Origin: Trichinella spiralis
Lineage: Eukaryota; Nematoda; Enoplea; Trichinellida; Trichinellidae
Assembly: GCA_000181795.3 (NCBI GenBank)
Contig: CM012953.1
Coordinates: forward strand, 17,049,791-17,088,991
Reading direction: 5' to 3'
DNA length: 39,201 nucleotides
A program made the position numbers and the translations under genes. Of the stretch, positions 22,926-38,824 are shown in pieces. Under the pieces are notes generated by a model. The model saw nothing but the letters and a program-made list of their open reading frames with translations, searched no databases and was not told where the DNA came from. Position 1 is the stretch's first letter. The number at the start of each line of letters is the position of its first letter.

Positions 22926-24837
22926 CTAATGAAAACTGAATGGCACATCCGTGAACACGTCTTTACGTGAGTGACAGCATGCATAGCTTTTTGTCGGGCT
23001 TTTCATCTTTTCAGTAGTGGAGTCTGCGTCATGGGTAAAATATATTAAATCAGAATGAGGTTTATACTTAAATTTAAAACTCGATTCGTTGTATGCTCTT
23101 TCACTTGCAGAACGTGTACGAGTTTGTAAGTCAAGGAATACAGTTCCTGCTGATGTGATATATGCAGTGCTAGTAGATGGATATATTCCAGAAACTTCTG
23201 GTGGGGGTGGCATTGGATAAACTCCTGTATTGGTCATTCCACCAATTGGCAAGACCATACATTGGGATAAACCTGGGCATTGCATTTGATAATTGCACCA
23301 TCCAACAAATATTCCTACGCCACATATGCTTCCATCAGGAAGGGTGGGGACAGAAGATGGAGGCAACGGTCCCGATGGTGGATATGGTATACCAGGAATA
23401 GGGGGCGCTGGTACAGGTGGTGCCGGTGGCATGGGTGGCACGGGCACAGTCGGTGGAATCGGATAAGGAACACTTGGTGGAGTTGGACTTATAGGTACTC
23501 TCGGGCCCTTTTCTAAATAATTTATTATTTCTTTAATCATTAAAAATTATTATAACAATGTATACCGTCATCTAAGAAGACACAAACTTGCGCTGACGCG
23601 CTGAAAACTGTATTTGGAGCGCATGCTTTCACAGTCCATTTACCACAGTACAGATAATCTGGCTGCGGCACACACTGAAGATAACTGTTGTAGCTGCCAG
23701 GATTAGGGGCTAAGGGGGCCATCATCCAGCTGCACATTCCATCTGGTTTGGCATCATTTGCATAAGGAGGAACTAAATCATAAAATATGATTAAATCTGT
23801 TGTTTATTCCATTTATTTCTCTAAGTTACTGAAAGGACAAGGCCTTGGTTTGGTGTCTACTGGAGGTGGTGTGACGCCTGGTGCTCCGGGTCCTATTTCA
23901 GGACCACCAGGAACGCCTGGTCTTCCAATGCCTGTTCCTGGACACGGGCATATGACAATGTTGACAGATGACGGGCATACGCATTGACCATTTGACAAAC
24001 GCATCACTGATTTCTAATTTTCGTGACGATGTTGTTGAAAAATGAAAATTTTACTAAGATATTATTACTAGATGCTAGATTTATGTTACATTACATATAT
24101 AATAGATGAAGATCATTACTAGATATTTTTATTGAAGATTGAAACCGTAACGCAAAAATTGAAATCATTTTTTAAAATATTTTTTCAGTGATATGTTTAG
24201 CTTGTAAGTGAATTTTTACCGTTATTAAAAAGGTTATAAATAGTAAAAGAAATATTTTTTATATTCTACTAAATTTTGAATATTTTACAATTCCATTTGA
24301 ATTTACCTCTTTGTTACTAATTCTTCGCAGTGAAGTCTTCTTTTCTACCTGCTGCTCCATTGTCACCAATTTATCACAGATGCCTCGCCAAGGGTTGAAC
24401 AGGGCATCTTTTCCACAGTTGTAAATTGACCATATACCAATATCCTGCCTAAAATTACAAATACCAATAAGATGACAAACAATGGACAATAAGTTTCAAA
24501 TTTTGAAAAGTTTACCAAGGCCAGAGTAAAGTATCATTAGTAGGCTTTGCACAAGCTAAGTACATGGTCATATTTTCATGGAATACAGGACGTCGACTTA
24601 ATTGACATATGTCACCAATTGTTACCGGCAGTGTATTTTGAAATAATTTACTGTTATTGATATTATTTATCTGCAGTTTGAAAGATGTCGCATCTAAAAG
24701 GTTGCTTCTGTAGAAAAATTGTAAACCAAATTTTGCGCATTTTACTCACCTTTCGAGCCTAACGATTGAAAAATGAAACAGTCAAAAAAGAGCAGCAGTA
24801 ATGTCCATTTTTGAAGAGCAGTAACGCATATGATCAT
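22926..24837 (-). CDS. Secreted Cys-rich and Pro-rich protein with chitin-binding-like modules
   Basis: Exons on the minus strand 24750-24837, 24516-24693, 24307-24448, 23830-24013, 23566-23772 and 22926-23512 join in phase into 461 residues. An N-terminal signal peptide (core WTLLLLFFDCFIF) comes first. Cys-containing module 1 (ICQLSRRPVF to WRGICD) follows, then a short CVCPSSVNIVICPCP segment and a Gly/Pro stretch (GIGRPGVPGGPEIGPG). Module 2 (SYLQCVPQPDYLYCGKW, then VFSASAQVCVF) has spacing like CBM14/peritrophin-A. A PxPP-rich linker, a third Cys cluster (ICGVGIFVGWCNYQMQC) and a Ser/Thr-rich tail close the protein. Extracellular or cuticle/eggshell function is inference. The last ~45 residues could be intronic read-through, since GT and AG sites occur near 23060 and 23010. 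The family is not identified. Confidence 0.75.
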
Positions 24838-27486
24838 GATGATCTAAGATGAGCGGGTAGGACTGAATTGTGAAATCAAAGATAACAATTTAAATAGAAA
24901 ATTGTGCTCTTTGATTTGATTATAATCATAATAAGAATCGTTTAATTTTCAGATGGACATTCTTGTATAGACAAGAGCTGTCGAAAATTGTCACTTGAAA
25001 AGGGCGTCACAGGTAAACAGATTGGCTTCAGTGTTTACTCAAGCTTCCAGTTTTGCATAGCAATAAATCTCCATTTGAATCACGTTATGGAACATCTTCT
25101 GAAAAGGCGTGACTTTGCCGTTTCGTTATTGAAATTAAAAAGAACTAACCAATCTTGATTCTTCTTCTCAGAGATGTTTTCTATCACGAAGTGAAAGTTA
25201 CGTTCGGCCCATAATCACATGCCGGCTATAACAATGGTCCTGGCTGGTCTGCCTGCATTGAGCAAACGATCAAACATTCATCACCGCCGTGATAGAAAGC
25301 AAGTAAACAACTGTTCACGTCACCCGACGTGTCAAACTGAACATGTACATACATACATATATATATATATATATGTGTGTAATCAATTTATGCAATATTT
25401 TTATAACTAAAACTTCCTTCATCTTTTACAAATTACAAAAATTAAAACTAATCTAGTAGTTGGTATTTTTTTCCAACATTTAAAACAAAACATTATATGC
25501 CGTGCAAATGCTATTTCTTGTTAAGAGCAGGTGAAAATATGCGGTACAATTGAGTGCTTGTTTTTAAGCAACATTTTCTGTGTAGCTTTGCCTTTTTTTG
25601 TTCCACTCCCACTGAGAAACGTTTTGACGACGAATAAACAAATGAATTTTTGACATAAATATTGCTAACATTGATTTTACTAAACAATACTGCTTATATT
25701 TGCTGTTAAATCACATAATTTGGTTAAAGTAAAAAAAATATGAAGTCACATCGAACTGCACAATTAGCAGATCTACATAAGAGAATTATTGTACAAATGA
25801 CTATTAAAAGCTTTTGAATTAATAATGTGAACGCCGACCAACAGCAAAAGTAAATAACGCGGCGACCTTCGTGTTTCTCACTTTCACTGTCGTATCGGCA
25901 AATGTAATAATAAAAGAAAAAGTAACATACAGTTTATAAAATGAAAAGCTTTATCTACAAGCAAACTGCACGTTGATGGTAAACGGATGTCCAACCTTTT
26001 CATGCATATCATCTCATCGTTGGAGTTGTGATCAAGTTCAAAAGCAAAAATTAGCAAAAAACCGACCTCTTCTGGGCAACAATTGCAACGATTCAGTGGC
26101 TAGATCTGATTTCCGTGATCAAATTTCCGGAGCTTCCGATAAAAGGAATCAGCAAGAAGTACACTTATTCATACTACCTGCATAAGGTAAACGCAACATA
26201 ACCAAAAAAAATATGCATATAACAACAATTGATGTTATTGTTGATTTTAATTTGCATTTAAACAATGAACAGAGAAACAACCTTACACTGTTATTCTGAT
26301 AGATTAAAAATAAATAACTGCTGTTGCCTTGTATTTACTGATATTATTTTCAGTTGGAATAGTTCAACCTTGCTTATATCAACAATAATTGTAAAGCTGA
26401 AAACAAAAATAAACAAACAATCGATGCAGAACACATGTCGCTTACTTGTAAATAAACTTTCACTTTTCGAAAATATTTTAAATTTAAAAAATGTGAAAAT
26501 GAAAAAATCACAACAATTTCTTTTCAACGCTTATTGGGTCGAGAAATTGTTTACAATGCATATAGATTAGCTTCAGTTCTGTACAGCTCAATTTATAAAC
26601 AGTATCAGTTATATTTTAAAAAGATGAAGTGTTACAACACTTCTAACTTGTTTCACTTTATTTATTTAGTTTATTTCAAAATCATACCTCAAATTTATGC
26701 TTTACAACGTGAAACGCTATTCTGAAGGAGAATACAAATTCAATAAATGAACATTAATTACACTGATCTGTATCAACTTTATTAGTCAACTACCTTTGAA
26801 TCATGCAAAACTTTTATCGTCGTCGAAAAAAAAATCAACATTAAAGTTAAGCAAATAACATTTAATAAAAAATAATTTATCCCCATGAATTCAAAATTAC
26901 AATTATAACACTAATAAAATAATGTAGTCGATGAAAAACTTTTGGCAAAACTTTCTCGGTCATACATACATACGTTTACTTTTCAGAATATTTCAAATAA
27001 TTTTCAATAAATTTTATAATAATAAAAATTGGAGCACGTATTGGTGGTAGAACAAGTATTGGAAAGCAAAAACTTTGAAAATAGCTTCACTTAAAAGTTG
27101 TGCATTCTAAAAAGCAAACTTTTTGTGAAACATATATTAGAAAATATTAAGTGTTCATTTATCTGAATAAATGAATATCAACGAGTGCATATTATTCAAA
27201 AATTACTTACTTAAAAACAACATATATATATAACAACTGCATACGTTGGGAACGTTAAAAAATTACTACCTATCTCTTTGCCAAGAAAAACTGCTGAATT
27301 GGTAACTATATGAATGGCTCATTCTTTCTCAGTCATTGTTAATGACAAAGAAAAATTAAAATCAAATCATCGAATTTTCTATTACATTAATATAATAAAA
27401 ATCTAAATATCACATCACTATTAACAGAATTTTTAGAATAATAATCTTCAACAAAAAAAATAGAAGAAAAAATCTTAATATGAAAT
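24838..27486. other. AT-rich intergenic region, 2.6 kb
   Basis: Small ORFs only, none resembling a known protein. It contains a TACA/TA microsatellite at ~25344-25380. The promoter of the secreted gene should lie at its left edge and the CCDC134 3' flank at its right edge. Confidence 0.5.
25344..25380. repeat. (ACAT)n(AT)n(GT)n compound microsatellite
   Basis: A run of TACA units passing into TA and then TG repeats. Ordinary simple sequence. Confidence 0.85.
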
Positions 27487-28333
27487 TTACAATTCATCAT
27501 TCTCCTGTTTTTCTGTATCATCTATTGTCCATCGCGGTTCTTCAAAGTACAAACTTTCCCTCTGATACGGATTCACATAATCTGGATTAGCAGGAATAAG
27601 GTCAAGCTCTTGGCCAACCAAATACATCAACTCAGTTGTTTTCAAATCATAAAAGCCAGTAGAGTTGCAAAATGCGATGCTCCAAAGAAGCGTTGCTTTG
27701 GCATTAGTATCATTTAAAAATTTTTTTACAATATGTGGAAAATGTATCGTCAATTCGGAAATAAATGCGGTATTTTCCAACAAACGAGTTACAGCTAAAA
27801 GTAATACACACATATGTACGTAAATACATACATACACACACGTAAATATATTCAGAAAATAAAAAATTAAAGAAAAAATATTGCTCAAATTGAAATCAGT
27901 ACTATATATCAAAAATGTGTAAATAATAAATAACTTTTAACAAATTATATTAACAATAAATAAATTACCATCTTTGAGTACTGCATCTGCGGGAAATGTC
28001 ATTCCAGGAATATAGCCAGATGATTCAATGGTAACACGAGACTTTTCTAATATCATTATAATCGTTTCCATGAACATATTTATCGCTTTTCCTTTTCCTT
28101 TTTGTGAAAAGTTTCCAATCAGTTGTTTAATTAAATCACGTTGTTCATGTCGTTTCAATAAAAAGCTTTCTAGATCTCAAAAATTCAGTAGTTAACAACT
28201 GCTCATAAAAACCAAAGTAATACATACAATTCTGCCATCTGGAATCGCTGCTTTCTAATTTCATGCTATTTTCCGTTTTCACAAGTCCACAAATGATTTG
28301 TAATAATAAGAAATATATAAATCTGTAAGGCAT
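27487..28333 (-). CDS. CCDC134: Coiled-coil domain-containing protein 134 orthologue, ER-resident
   Basis: Exons on the minus strand 28228-28333, 27969-28175 and 27487-27794 give 206 residues (human 229). An N-terminal signal peptide (MPYRFIYFLLLQIICGLV) is followed by a helical region containing LLKRHEQRDLIKQL (human FEVKRREQLLALK) and ILEKSRVTIESSGYIPG (human LEDSRTVLTAADVLPDG). KDAVTRLLENTAF matches human KDAFSHVVENTAF, and LLWSIAFCNSTG matches human IRWGISFCNQTG. It ends NDEL, a KDEL-like ER retrieval signal parallel to human QSEL. In mammals the protein acts in the ER with folding and glycosylation control of HSP90B1 clients and affects MAPK signalling; here only the location is supported directly. 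Head to head with AGK across 386 bases. Confidence 0.9.
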
Positions 28334-28719
28334 TCAATAAGAACAGTCGAACAATATGCAAAATTTAAAATAACAGCACACCTGAAAAATACGAAATTAC
28401 AATAATTGTGCAAAAAATCGTTACAATTACAAATTAATAAAATTTTCGTTTAAAATTCAATTTAACTTGGAATAGAACTGATCACGTAATATTATGTTAC
28501 TTTTAAAATAAAAACATCAAGTTCAATTAAAAATTTTCAACTCACTATTTCATTTAATAATAATTAATTTTCAGGCGCAACACCCTACTGTAAAAAAACT
28601 ATACGTTAATTTTGAATAGTTTGACATTCCAGTTCCAACTTTACAAAACATCAATACCTTTAAAATTAGCTTTCATTAAAAAAATATAAACTGTTATCGC
28701 TCTTTAAACGCTATTCAAA
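28334..28719. promoter_or_regulatory. Shared intergenic region between divergent CCDC134 and AGK
   Basis: 386 AT-rich bases between two start codons pointing away from each other. It must contain both promoters and may act bidirectionally. No TATA box or known motif stands out. Confidence 0.5.
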
Positions 28720-31142
28720 ATGTTTACTCCGAGAAACCGCGGCTGGTTATATCGTTTGATGAACCACAAGAAAAAAATCATATTTTTCTCAGCCGCTACA
28801 GCTTGGTCAATTAATTATGCAAAAATGTCCATGGAGTAAGTTACGCTAAACTTATTTATTTGTTTATAGAAATTTATTTAATTCAACTGTGTTTGCACTT
28901 TCTTTCATTTAGTTTTTCATATCTACTACAATCCACAATATTGGGAAATTATTTTTGAAATATGAAATTTATTTCTGTTGTTCTTCAATCATATTAAAAA
29001 ATAATACTTTCTAATTTTACAAAGAATAATGTTCATTTGTCGAACTACATTCAATTTCAGGGAACGTCAGATACTTCTGGAGTACTGCTGTAAAGCGAAA
29101 GTAAGGATGAAGACAAGCACTGAGATCTGTAAATTAATCACTAATTTCCACTCCAATTTGATACGTCTAGAAATACGGAGATGAGCCCATATCTCGTTTT
29201 GGTAATATTCGAAAAATATCAGTTCTGATAAACAAAGATGATGATTTTGGGTATTCATATTATCTTTAAATTTCTGTTTTTAAAGAAAAAATATAAAAAT
29301 AGACATACTCACTTATTTTCAAATGAATAACTTATTTAAATGTATATTTGTTTATTTTACTTTCCATTCTACAGTATTTGTGAAATGCAAGTAAACTCCC
29401 AATGTGGCATATGTATAAGTTTTTGTAAAGTCCTTGTTTCAATGTAACGGTTTATTCATAATTATTTTTTTAAATAGAGTGTGTAACAATAAATATAAAT
29501 ATTTTTTAGACGAGCGAAAAAGAATTTCGAAAAATATGCTCTTCCTCTTTTTCATTTTGCCGGATTGGACATTGAAATTATAAATGTAAAGTTTATCTTT
29601 TGATTTACTCTATATGGCATTTTATTGTTATTGTTATTGTTATATTTATGTTATTTAGTGTAACAATAATGAGTTCCCTGCTGAACAGGTGAATTTGTTG
29701 AGAAGATCACAAAGCGATACACTGTACATTGTGGGTGGGGATGAAATCATTTCAAAGGTTTACATTTTACAGTTGTACAATTGAATATTAATTTTGCTAA
29801 ATTTCAGACTGTGAATAACGCTATGAGATCAGAAATGTTTCACTTGACGCAACTGAAAGTACAAATTATGCTTTGTTATAAATGAAGTTTAGTTATTTAT
29901 CATAATTCTTTTGTAACAGATGAAGTACGAATTCCCAGTATTGGCATTTTTCCCAGTGGGCGGTAGCAATTACATAGCTAAAACATTTTTTTCTCCAGTG
30001 TCGCCTAGAGTGAAGTAATTCATCATGATTAGTGTCAAAAATTATTGCAAAATACTTAAAAAAACAAATAATCTGATTCAAGAAATTATTGTGAAAGTGC
30101 TATGGCCGTGATTGATGGAAAATGTCAGTCTGCGAACTGTTTCAAATACAAGGTCAGTGTTTCTTTTATTTTTCTCTTAATATTTCACAAAATTGATAAA
30201 ATTTTGTTTGCATAATTTCATTTATGTAAAAGAGTTGAAAAGTTTGTATTTTTTTTTCTTTGAAATTCAGATAGGTGAAGAGGAGGAATCAATTGCACTG
30301 GGCTATGTGTATTGCGGTGATGCTACTGGAGTGTTCGAAAAGAAATATCGATTTTTTCGAAGATTTCAGGAAAAATTATCTGCACTTTATTATACTCTTA
30401 CAGTATACTAATTATTATTTTTCTTAAACTTTTAATGTAAAAGTTTTAGCATAAGGTTCATGCAAAAAAGCTGGAACTGAGTTACGTTGAGCCGTGCGCG
30501 GGATGTTCAAAATGTTCTGTTTATAAAACTTTGTTGACACCTCAGCAGCATTGGTGGCATAAATTGATAGGCACAAGATCAATCGCATCATCAGGTTGTT
30601 ATTTTCTGTTTCAATATCAATTTGAATATTAAAAAAATATATATTTAGCCGATAAAGTAATTAATCGTGGTCAAGCAATCAATTTGAATTGTGGTGAAGA
30701 AAAACATGTAAAATTGTCAACTGTAGTTTTCAAACTTGCAAATGATTTGCTCTCAGTAAGTTATTGGTATTCGTGCGAGTTGAGCGGATTAATGTTGAAA
30801 GCAGAATGGTTTACTTTAGGATGACCCGCCGAAAATGGATTTGTTAGTTGGACCAAAAAGCATCAGCAGATGGCAGTTTCTTAATGAATTGTGGAAGCGA
30901 TCAAATTCTGAGAACCCTTATTCTGTTTCATCCGACTTTCAAACTTCATTGGCCGGGAGAAGTTTTCGTTGTCACATAACATCCACTGATGAGGTTGTTC
31001 CAAGTGTTTGTTTGCATGCAATTTTTTTAAATTAATTATTATTTTTCAGACTACATTAGTGGTCGATGGAAAAAAGTTGCCATCTGCTGATATCAGCGTT
31101 GAAATTTTCCCAAGTTTAATTCAGGTGTTAGTGCCGAAATAG
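28720..31142 (+). CDS. AGK: Acylglycerol kinase, mitochondrial (probable pseudokinase)
   Basis: AGK phosphorylates mono- and diacylglycerol and is also a structural subunit of the mitochondrial TIM22 carrier translocase. Exons: 28720-28835, 29061-29100, 29171-29250, 29510-29585, 29659-29757, 29808-29858, 29920-30014, 30083-30152, 30271-30402, 30450-30594, 30649-30755, 30820-30993, 31050-31142, giving 425 residues (human 422). The N-terminus has a hydrophobic segment (IIFFSAATAWSINYA). RAKKNFEKYALPLFHFAGLD matches human KARTLFEKNAAPILHLSGMD. FFPVGGSNYIAKTFF, ELSYVEPCAGCSKC and a C-terminal beta domain follow. The ATP motif is degenerate: GGDE at residues 130-133 (codon GAA 29743-29745) where GGDG is expected, and LINK where FLNP is expected. 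AATAAA lies at 31145. Converges on HADHA. Confidence 0.92.
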
Positions 31143-31592
31143 AGAATAAAATTAAAAGAAAAAACCATATTAAAAATGGGCACGAATCAAATGCCACCGG
31201 TTTCATTATTGCAAAAATTAATTCTTGATGATCATTTTAAAGTGTTGAAATTTTAAACTTGATTGTGTTCAGGGTTTTTTTTGTTACAAAGAAAAAATGT
31301 TTCTCAAAAGTTATGCTTTTCCGCAATCAAAAAAGAGCTCTTCCTTTTTGATTGAATTAAAAACTTGCATAAAACGATGGGCAGTTACAGAAAACCAGAA
31401 AAGAATAAAAATTAATTAGCATAATAAATTTAGAATATTTTTGTCAATAGAAGACAATTTAAAATGTGTTGAACAAACATAACTACAACTAGTGAATGAA
31501 CAAGTGCAAATATTTGCGTTTTTGTGCAGAATTACAAAATGGATCTCACAAAACACATTCTGCGAATTCGTTTCATGTGGGCTGTCCAATTT
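31143..31592. other. Intergenic between convergent AGK and HADHA
   Basis: 450 bases holding both 3' untranslated regions. The AGK polyadenylation signal AATAAA is at 31145-31150, directly after the stop codon. Nothing else is seen. Confidence 0.6.
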
Positions 31593-35218
<3,626 letters not shown>

Positions 35219-36771
35219 TAGAAAACTGTTTCTAATAAAAACGATAATCTAAAATTGGCTTCTTCTTCACATTAGCTTGTTTTGCATCTCACCTGTCTCA
35301 TTGGTTGTGGCTCTCCAGTAGTATTTTAATTTAAAAAAGTTCCTGAAAAAATAGCTCCCTCACATCTTCAAATTGCCATATTGTATTTATTAATCAAATT
35401 CTACACTTTCCTTTTCATTGATCCAAATCATTTTTATTTGCAATGAATCTGATGAGATGTTTCATTTAACAATTCTCATCATCAAAATTCAAAATATTTC
35501 ATCATTTTCTCCAGTGCTATTGCATATAAACTTTCAATAACTAATAACATTGCAAAAAACATTAGGATTTTTTCCAAAATTAAACAATAATTTGGCAGCA
35601 GTTTCAGGCCGTTTTACTTTTTCTTACATTTATACTTTGAAATAATTTATAGCACACATTTCACACAGACACAACTTTACAGATTACAATTAAACAATCA
35701 ACACACAATTAATACACGACCTTAATCAGTAGAACCGAATCTTACTACTATATTCAATAAAAAATAAAATAAAATTGTGAACTTTCATGTGCACAATAAA
35801 CAAGGACATTTATTTCACGGACTTTATTCATGGTGCTAAACAACACTACTTTTTACTGATAGTCTGAAGTCAAATTTGAAAAGGCGTGAAACTGTGAGCT
35901 TACGTGAACAGCATGAAATATTGTTACTCTTCTTGTAGGTTATGCTTAAGGTAAACTCAATTGTGAAAAGTCAAAATTTTTCCAACTCCATATTTTCTAA
36001 TAGCAGTAAATAAATAATACCCTTCACTAATGAAATCTACTTTATAACAGTATATTGAAAAAATATGATTAACGCAAAAAAGGTCAAATGAACTTTATTT
36101 CTTACTGCGAGCTACTGTAGTTAAACCAAAAAATGTTGCCATTCTTCGATCAGACACCAAAGATTACGTCTTCAAATCGGCAGTTTCAGATTATCTGTAA
36201 TATGTAATTGCAAATAACTCTAGAATTCAAGCATAATTTTTCTACTTCATCAGTATTACATATGAATTTCAGCAAGGAAAGAAAACTGAAAAAATTAGAA
36301 AACATCACAATTAATGTAGAAAAAAAGCGTACATAACAAAAATAATTCAACGGTTTCCTTCCACGAAGAAATTACAAGAGCATTAAAAACAATCAAGTAC
36401 ACCCTATTGATAAACGGTAGAAACTTAAAAGAATATATTAAATAAATTCAAGAAAAATGTTTCAGGTTTTATCACTTATTTTCTAAGTAATACAACTATT
36501 TATTAAATGATGGAAAAAACATGTCTACAATATATTACGTGTGCGTTAACTTAAGCGATGCTTATAAACAAATACGTAATTAATTAGTTTAGATAAATAT
36601 TTGATGGCTATAAAAGTAAATATTTTACTGCATTATTTTTCTTTTTTAAGTAATGAAAAGTTATTTAAAGATAAAGAAGAAACGAATTCATATATTTATT
36701 GAAATATATTGACCTTGAACGTGAAAATCTCTTTTTATATTTAAATGACTGTGCTGATTTGATGATATATA
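35219..36771. other. AT-rich intergenic region upstream of HADHA
   Basis: About 1.55 kb with no recognisable gene or repeat. The HADHA promoter should lie at its left edge. Confidence 0.5.
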
Positions 36772-36773
36772 TA

Positions 36774-37658
36774 CAGTAATATTTTTTTATAGCGAATCCC
36801 GATATGACGAAATATTTGATATAACGAACATTTTTGGTTTTACTGGCGAATTTCATATTAATTACGTATTATGAGAACCTTATTATAACAAATATTTTAC
36901 AACGATATGCTCATTATAACGGCGGCATTTGGGTTCTCAAGTGGTTGCAATTTTATTTTACACGACTTCTATAGATTTTTCCTGTAAGCATTCAGTTATA
37001 ACGATTATTCGTGAACATACATGCATACGACAACCACGGGTAAATAAATAAAAATAATTCTTAGTTGGGCTCATTTTCAACGTACTGTTTCCCATCTGAA
37101 AATCAGTTCAGGTCATTATCGTTTGTGATATAGGGTATATTTGGGAATCCGTGAAATCGGTAATACCCATTCCAAGTGAATTGAATTTTGAAGAATATGC
37201 AACGATTGACGATCAACTTCAAGTTACGTATCTTATGTCTAACAGTGAAATATATACAGTCTATTGCTAAGACTAATGACGATGCCGACGACAGCCGTGA
37301 AAATAACTCTGATGGCGAAGAATAGCAGGTATCAATCAATGAGGCTTACAATTCCGTTCAAAATTTACGAAAGTTTTTGGTTTCTCAAACGGAGACAAAA
37401 GCTGAATTTTTTTTGCTTTTAAATGAAATGGAAAATTTTATGCTTAATTTATCAGCCAAAAAAATAATTCAACCAAAAATAACGGAATATTCATGTCCGA
37501 ATTAAAAATTTGATGGCTAAATTCAGGTGGTTTTCATTATTTTTTGCGGTTTCTCAATAAACTGCGCGAATTTAGTGTAAATCTCAATACCACGAATTAT
37601 TCGTTACAACGAAATAATCATGAATTCCCTCTGAGTTCATTGTAACAGTATTTTACTA
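36774..37658 (+). mobile_element. pogo/Tigger-type Tc1-mariner remnant
   Basis: Starts CAGTAATATT after a TA and ends ATTTTACTA before a TA, so the terminal sequences are roughly inverted. Both subterminal regions repeat ATAACGAA/TTCGTTRYAACGAA motifs typical of Tigger ends. A decayed C-terminal transposase piece is readable at 37325-37500 (SINEAYNSVQNLRKFLVSQ, LLLNEMENFMLNL, KITEYSCPN), resembling the Tigger tail that ends in ITDFF. At 885 bases it is an internally deleted, decayed copy. Confidence 0.7.
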
Positions 37659-37660
37659 TA

Positions 37661-38715
37661 TAAATAAATATATATATATAACTCAAACATAAATATCAAC
37701 AATAAGTTATGCAAATTTATTTGTCCAATAAAAGATTAGTTTAGACAGAAGCAAAATTGGAGTAACAATTCTTTTTTTGCGCTTCATGGCGCCTCATACT
37801 TATGCGTAGAATTATGGCGTTGTGCCAAGTCTGTTGGTCAAAATCACCAGACAGACAATCATTCACGTTTAGATGTTGGCTTTTGTATGTTACGCAGGTG
37901 GTGAGGAATTCTACACTAGCTCTGTAGATTTTCACAGCTGGCTACGGTCTTCGTAACAGTTTTGCCGCACTGATTATTTTCTGCCGTTTACGTGTTGACC
38001 AATGAATCATTTTGCTCCAACATTTATGGATTTAGACAAAGCATAGTTTCAAATTACAGCATCTTTAGTATCTAAAATTTTCTTCTCATCGCAGCAAATG
38101 TTCGTTCACACCGGCATGAAATTGTTGTTTCACATGAATACTTTGGATTAGACGTTCTCGCACTGGATGATTCTGTTGCGGTAAAACGGAATATTTGAAT
38201 TTATATGACGTCGACGATCATTTTATACGCCCGCTAACCCCCGGCGTTCTGATTTTCCCCAGTTTCCACCGCCTTTATGCTTTCAGCACTGATGGAGAGA
38301 GAGTTCGCCTATGATTCTGACAACCATAGCGACTTCTGTCAGCATAATTTTCATTTTATTAGCTCAGCTGGTTAGCATCCTCGACTGGGCAGATCCGCTG
38401 AGTTCTCCTTTGCAAGGCAATATTTCCAACACTGAGGCCATACAGATTACTGTACCTCTTTCACTCGGTTTGCTACAAAGGGCTTCCAGCGCTGGCTTCC
38501 GGCTGTCAAACGCAACCGGACATTTTAATTTATCATTAAGTATCTTGCACACAGCGTGATGTAGAAAACACTACGTTTTACTGATCTGGTAGACATCAAA
38601 TTTTCTTTCTCACACGGACTTCAGACTGAATGCAAGAGTCACTACTGTGTACTCAGGTTATTTCACCCTGCCTTGCTTCGGTTTGGTCCCACTTGGGCTC
38701 AATTTTATTCCCATT
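37661..38715. other. Intergenic region, no supported gene
   Basis: No recognisable protein. An isolated tRNA A-box-like sequence is at 38359-38375 but there is no tRNA. An 82-codon ORF at 38311-38559 has no recognisable similarity. Confidence 0.4.
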
Positions 38716-38815
38716 CGGTCCCACTTTTCATTTATTGGTCGTTGTACTCGCTATTTTATTATTGGTCGTTGACCTCGCTATCTTATTAGACCGTAAAGTC
38801 TTTGTCGTATTGGGT
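38716..38815 (-). mobile_element. Partial second copy of the MITE at 11325
   Basis: Matches the reverse complement of the right arm of the 11325-11601 MITE: TTCGGTCCCACTTTTC, ATTGGTCGTTG, CTCGCTATTTTATTA, GACCGTAAAGTCTTTGTCG and TATTGG. A ~27-base unit (TTGGTCGTTG...TTATTA) is tandemly duplicated inside. The other arm is missing. The sequence beyond it is of poor quality. Confidence 0.65.
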
Positions 38816-38824
38816 TAACATTGC

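Noticed and set aside
25557-25580. TTTTAAGCAACATTTTC, like the piggyBac subterminal palindrome
   Set aside because: Only half of the palindrome matches and there are no TTAA-flanked ends nearby; could be chance in AT-rich DNA.
25973-26570. Small ORFs of 70-101 codons
   Set aside because: AT-rich, no domain or splice context and no similarity; expected by chance.
38359-38375. TTAGCTCAGCTGGTTAG looks like a tRNA A-box
   Set aside because: No B-box at the right distance and no acceptor or anticodon stem can be folded. It is a chance match or at most a worn tRNA-derived SINE.
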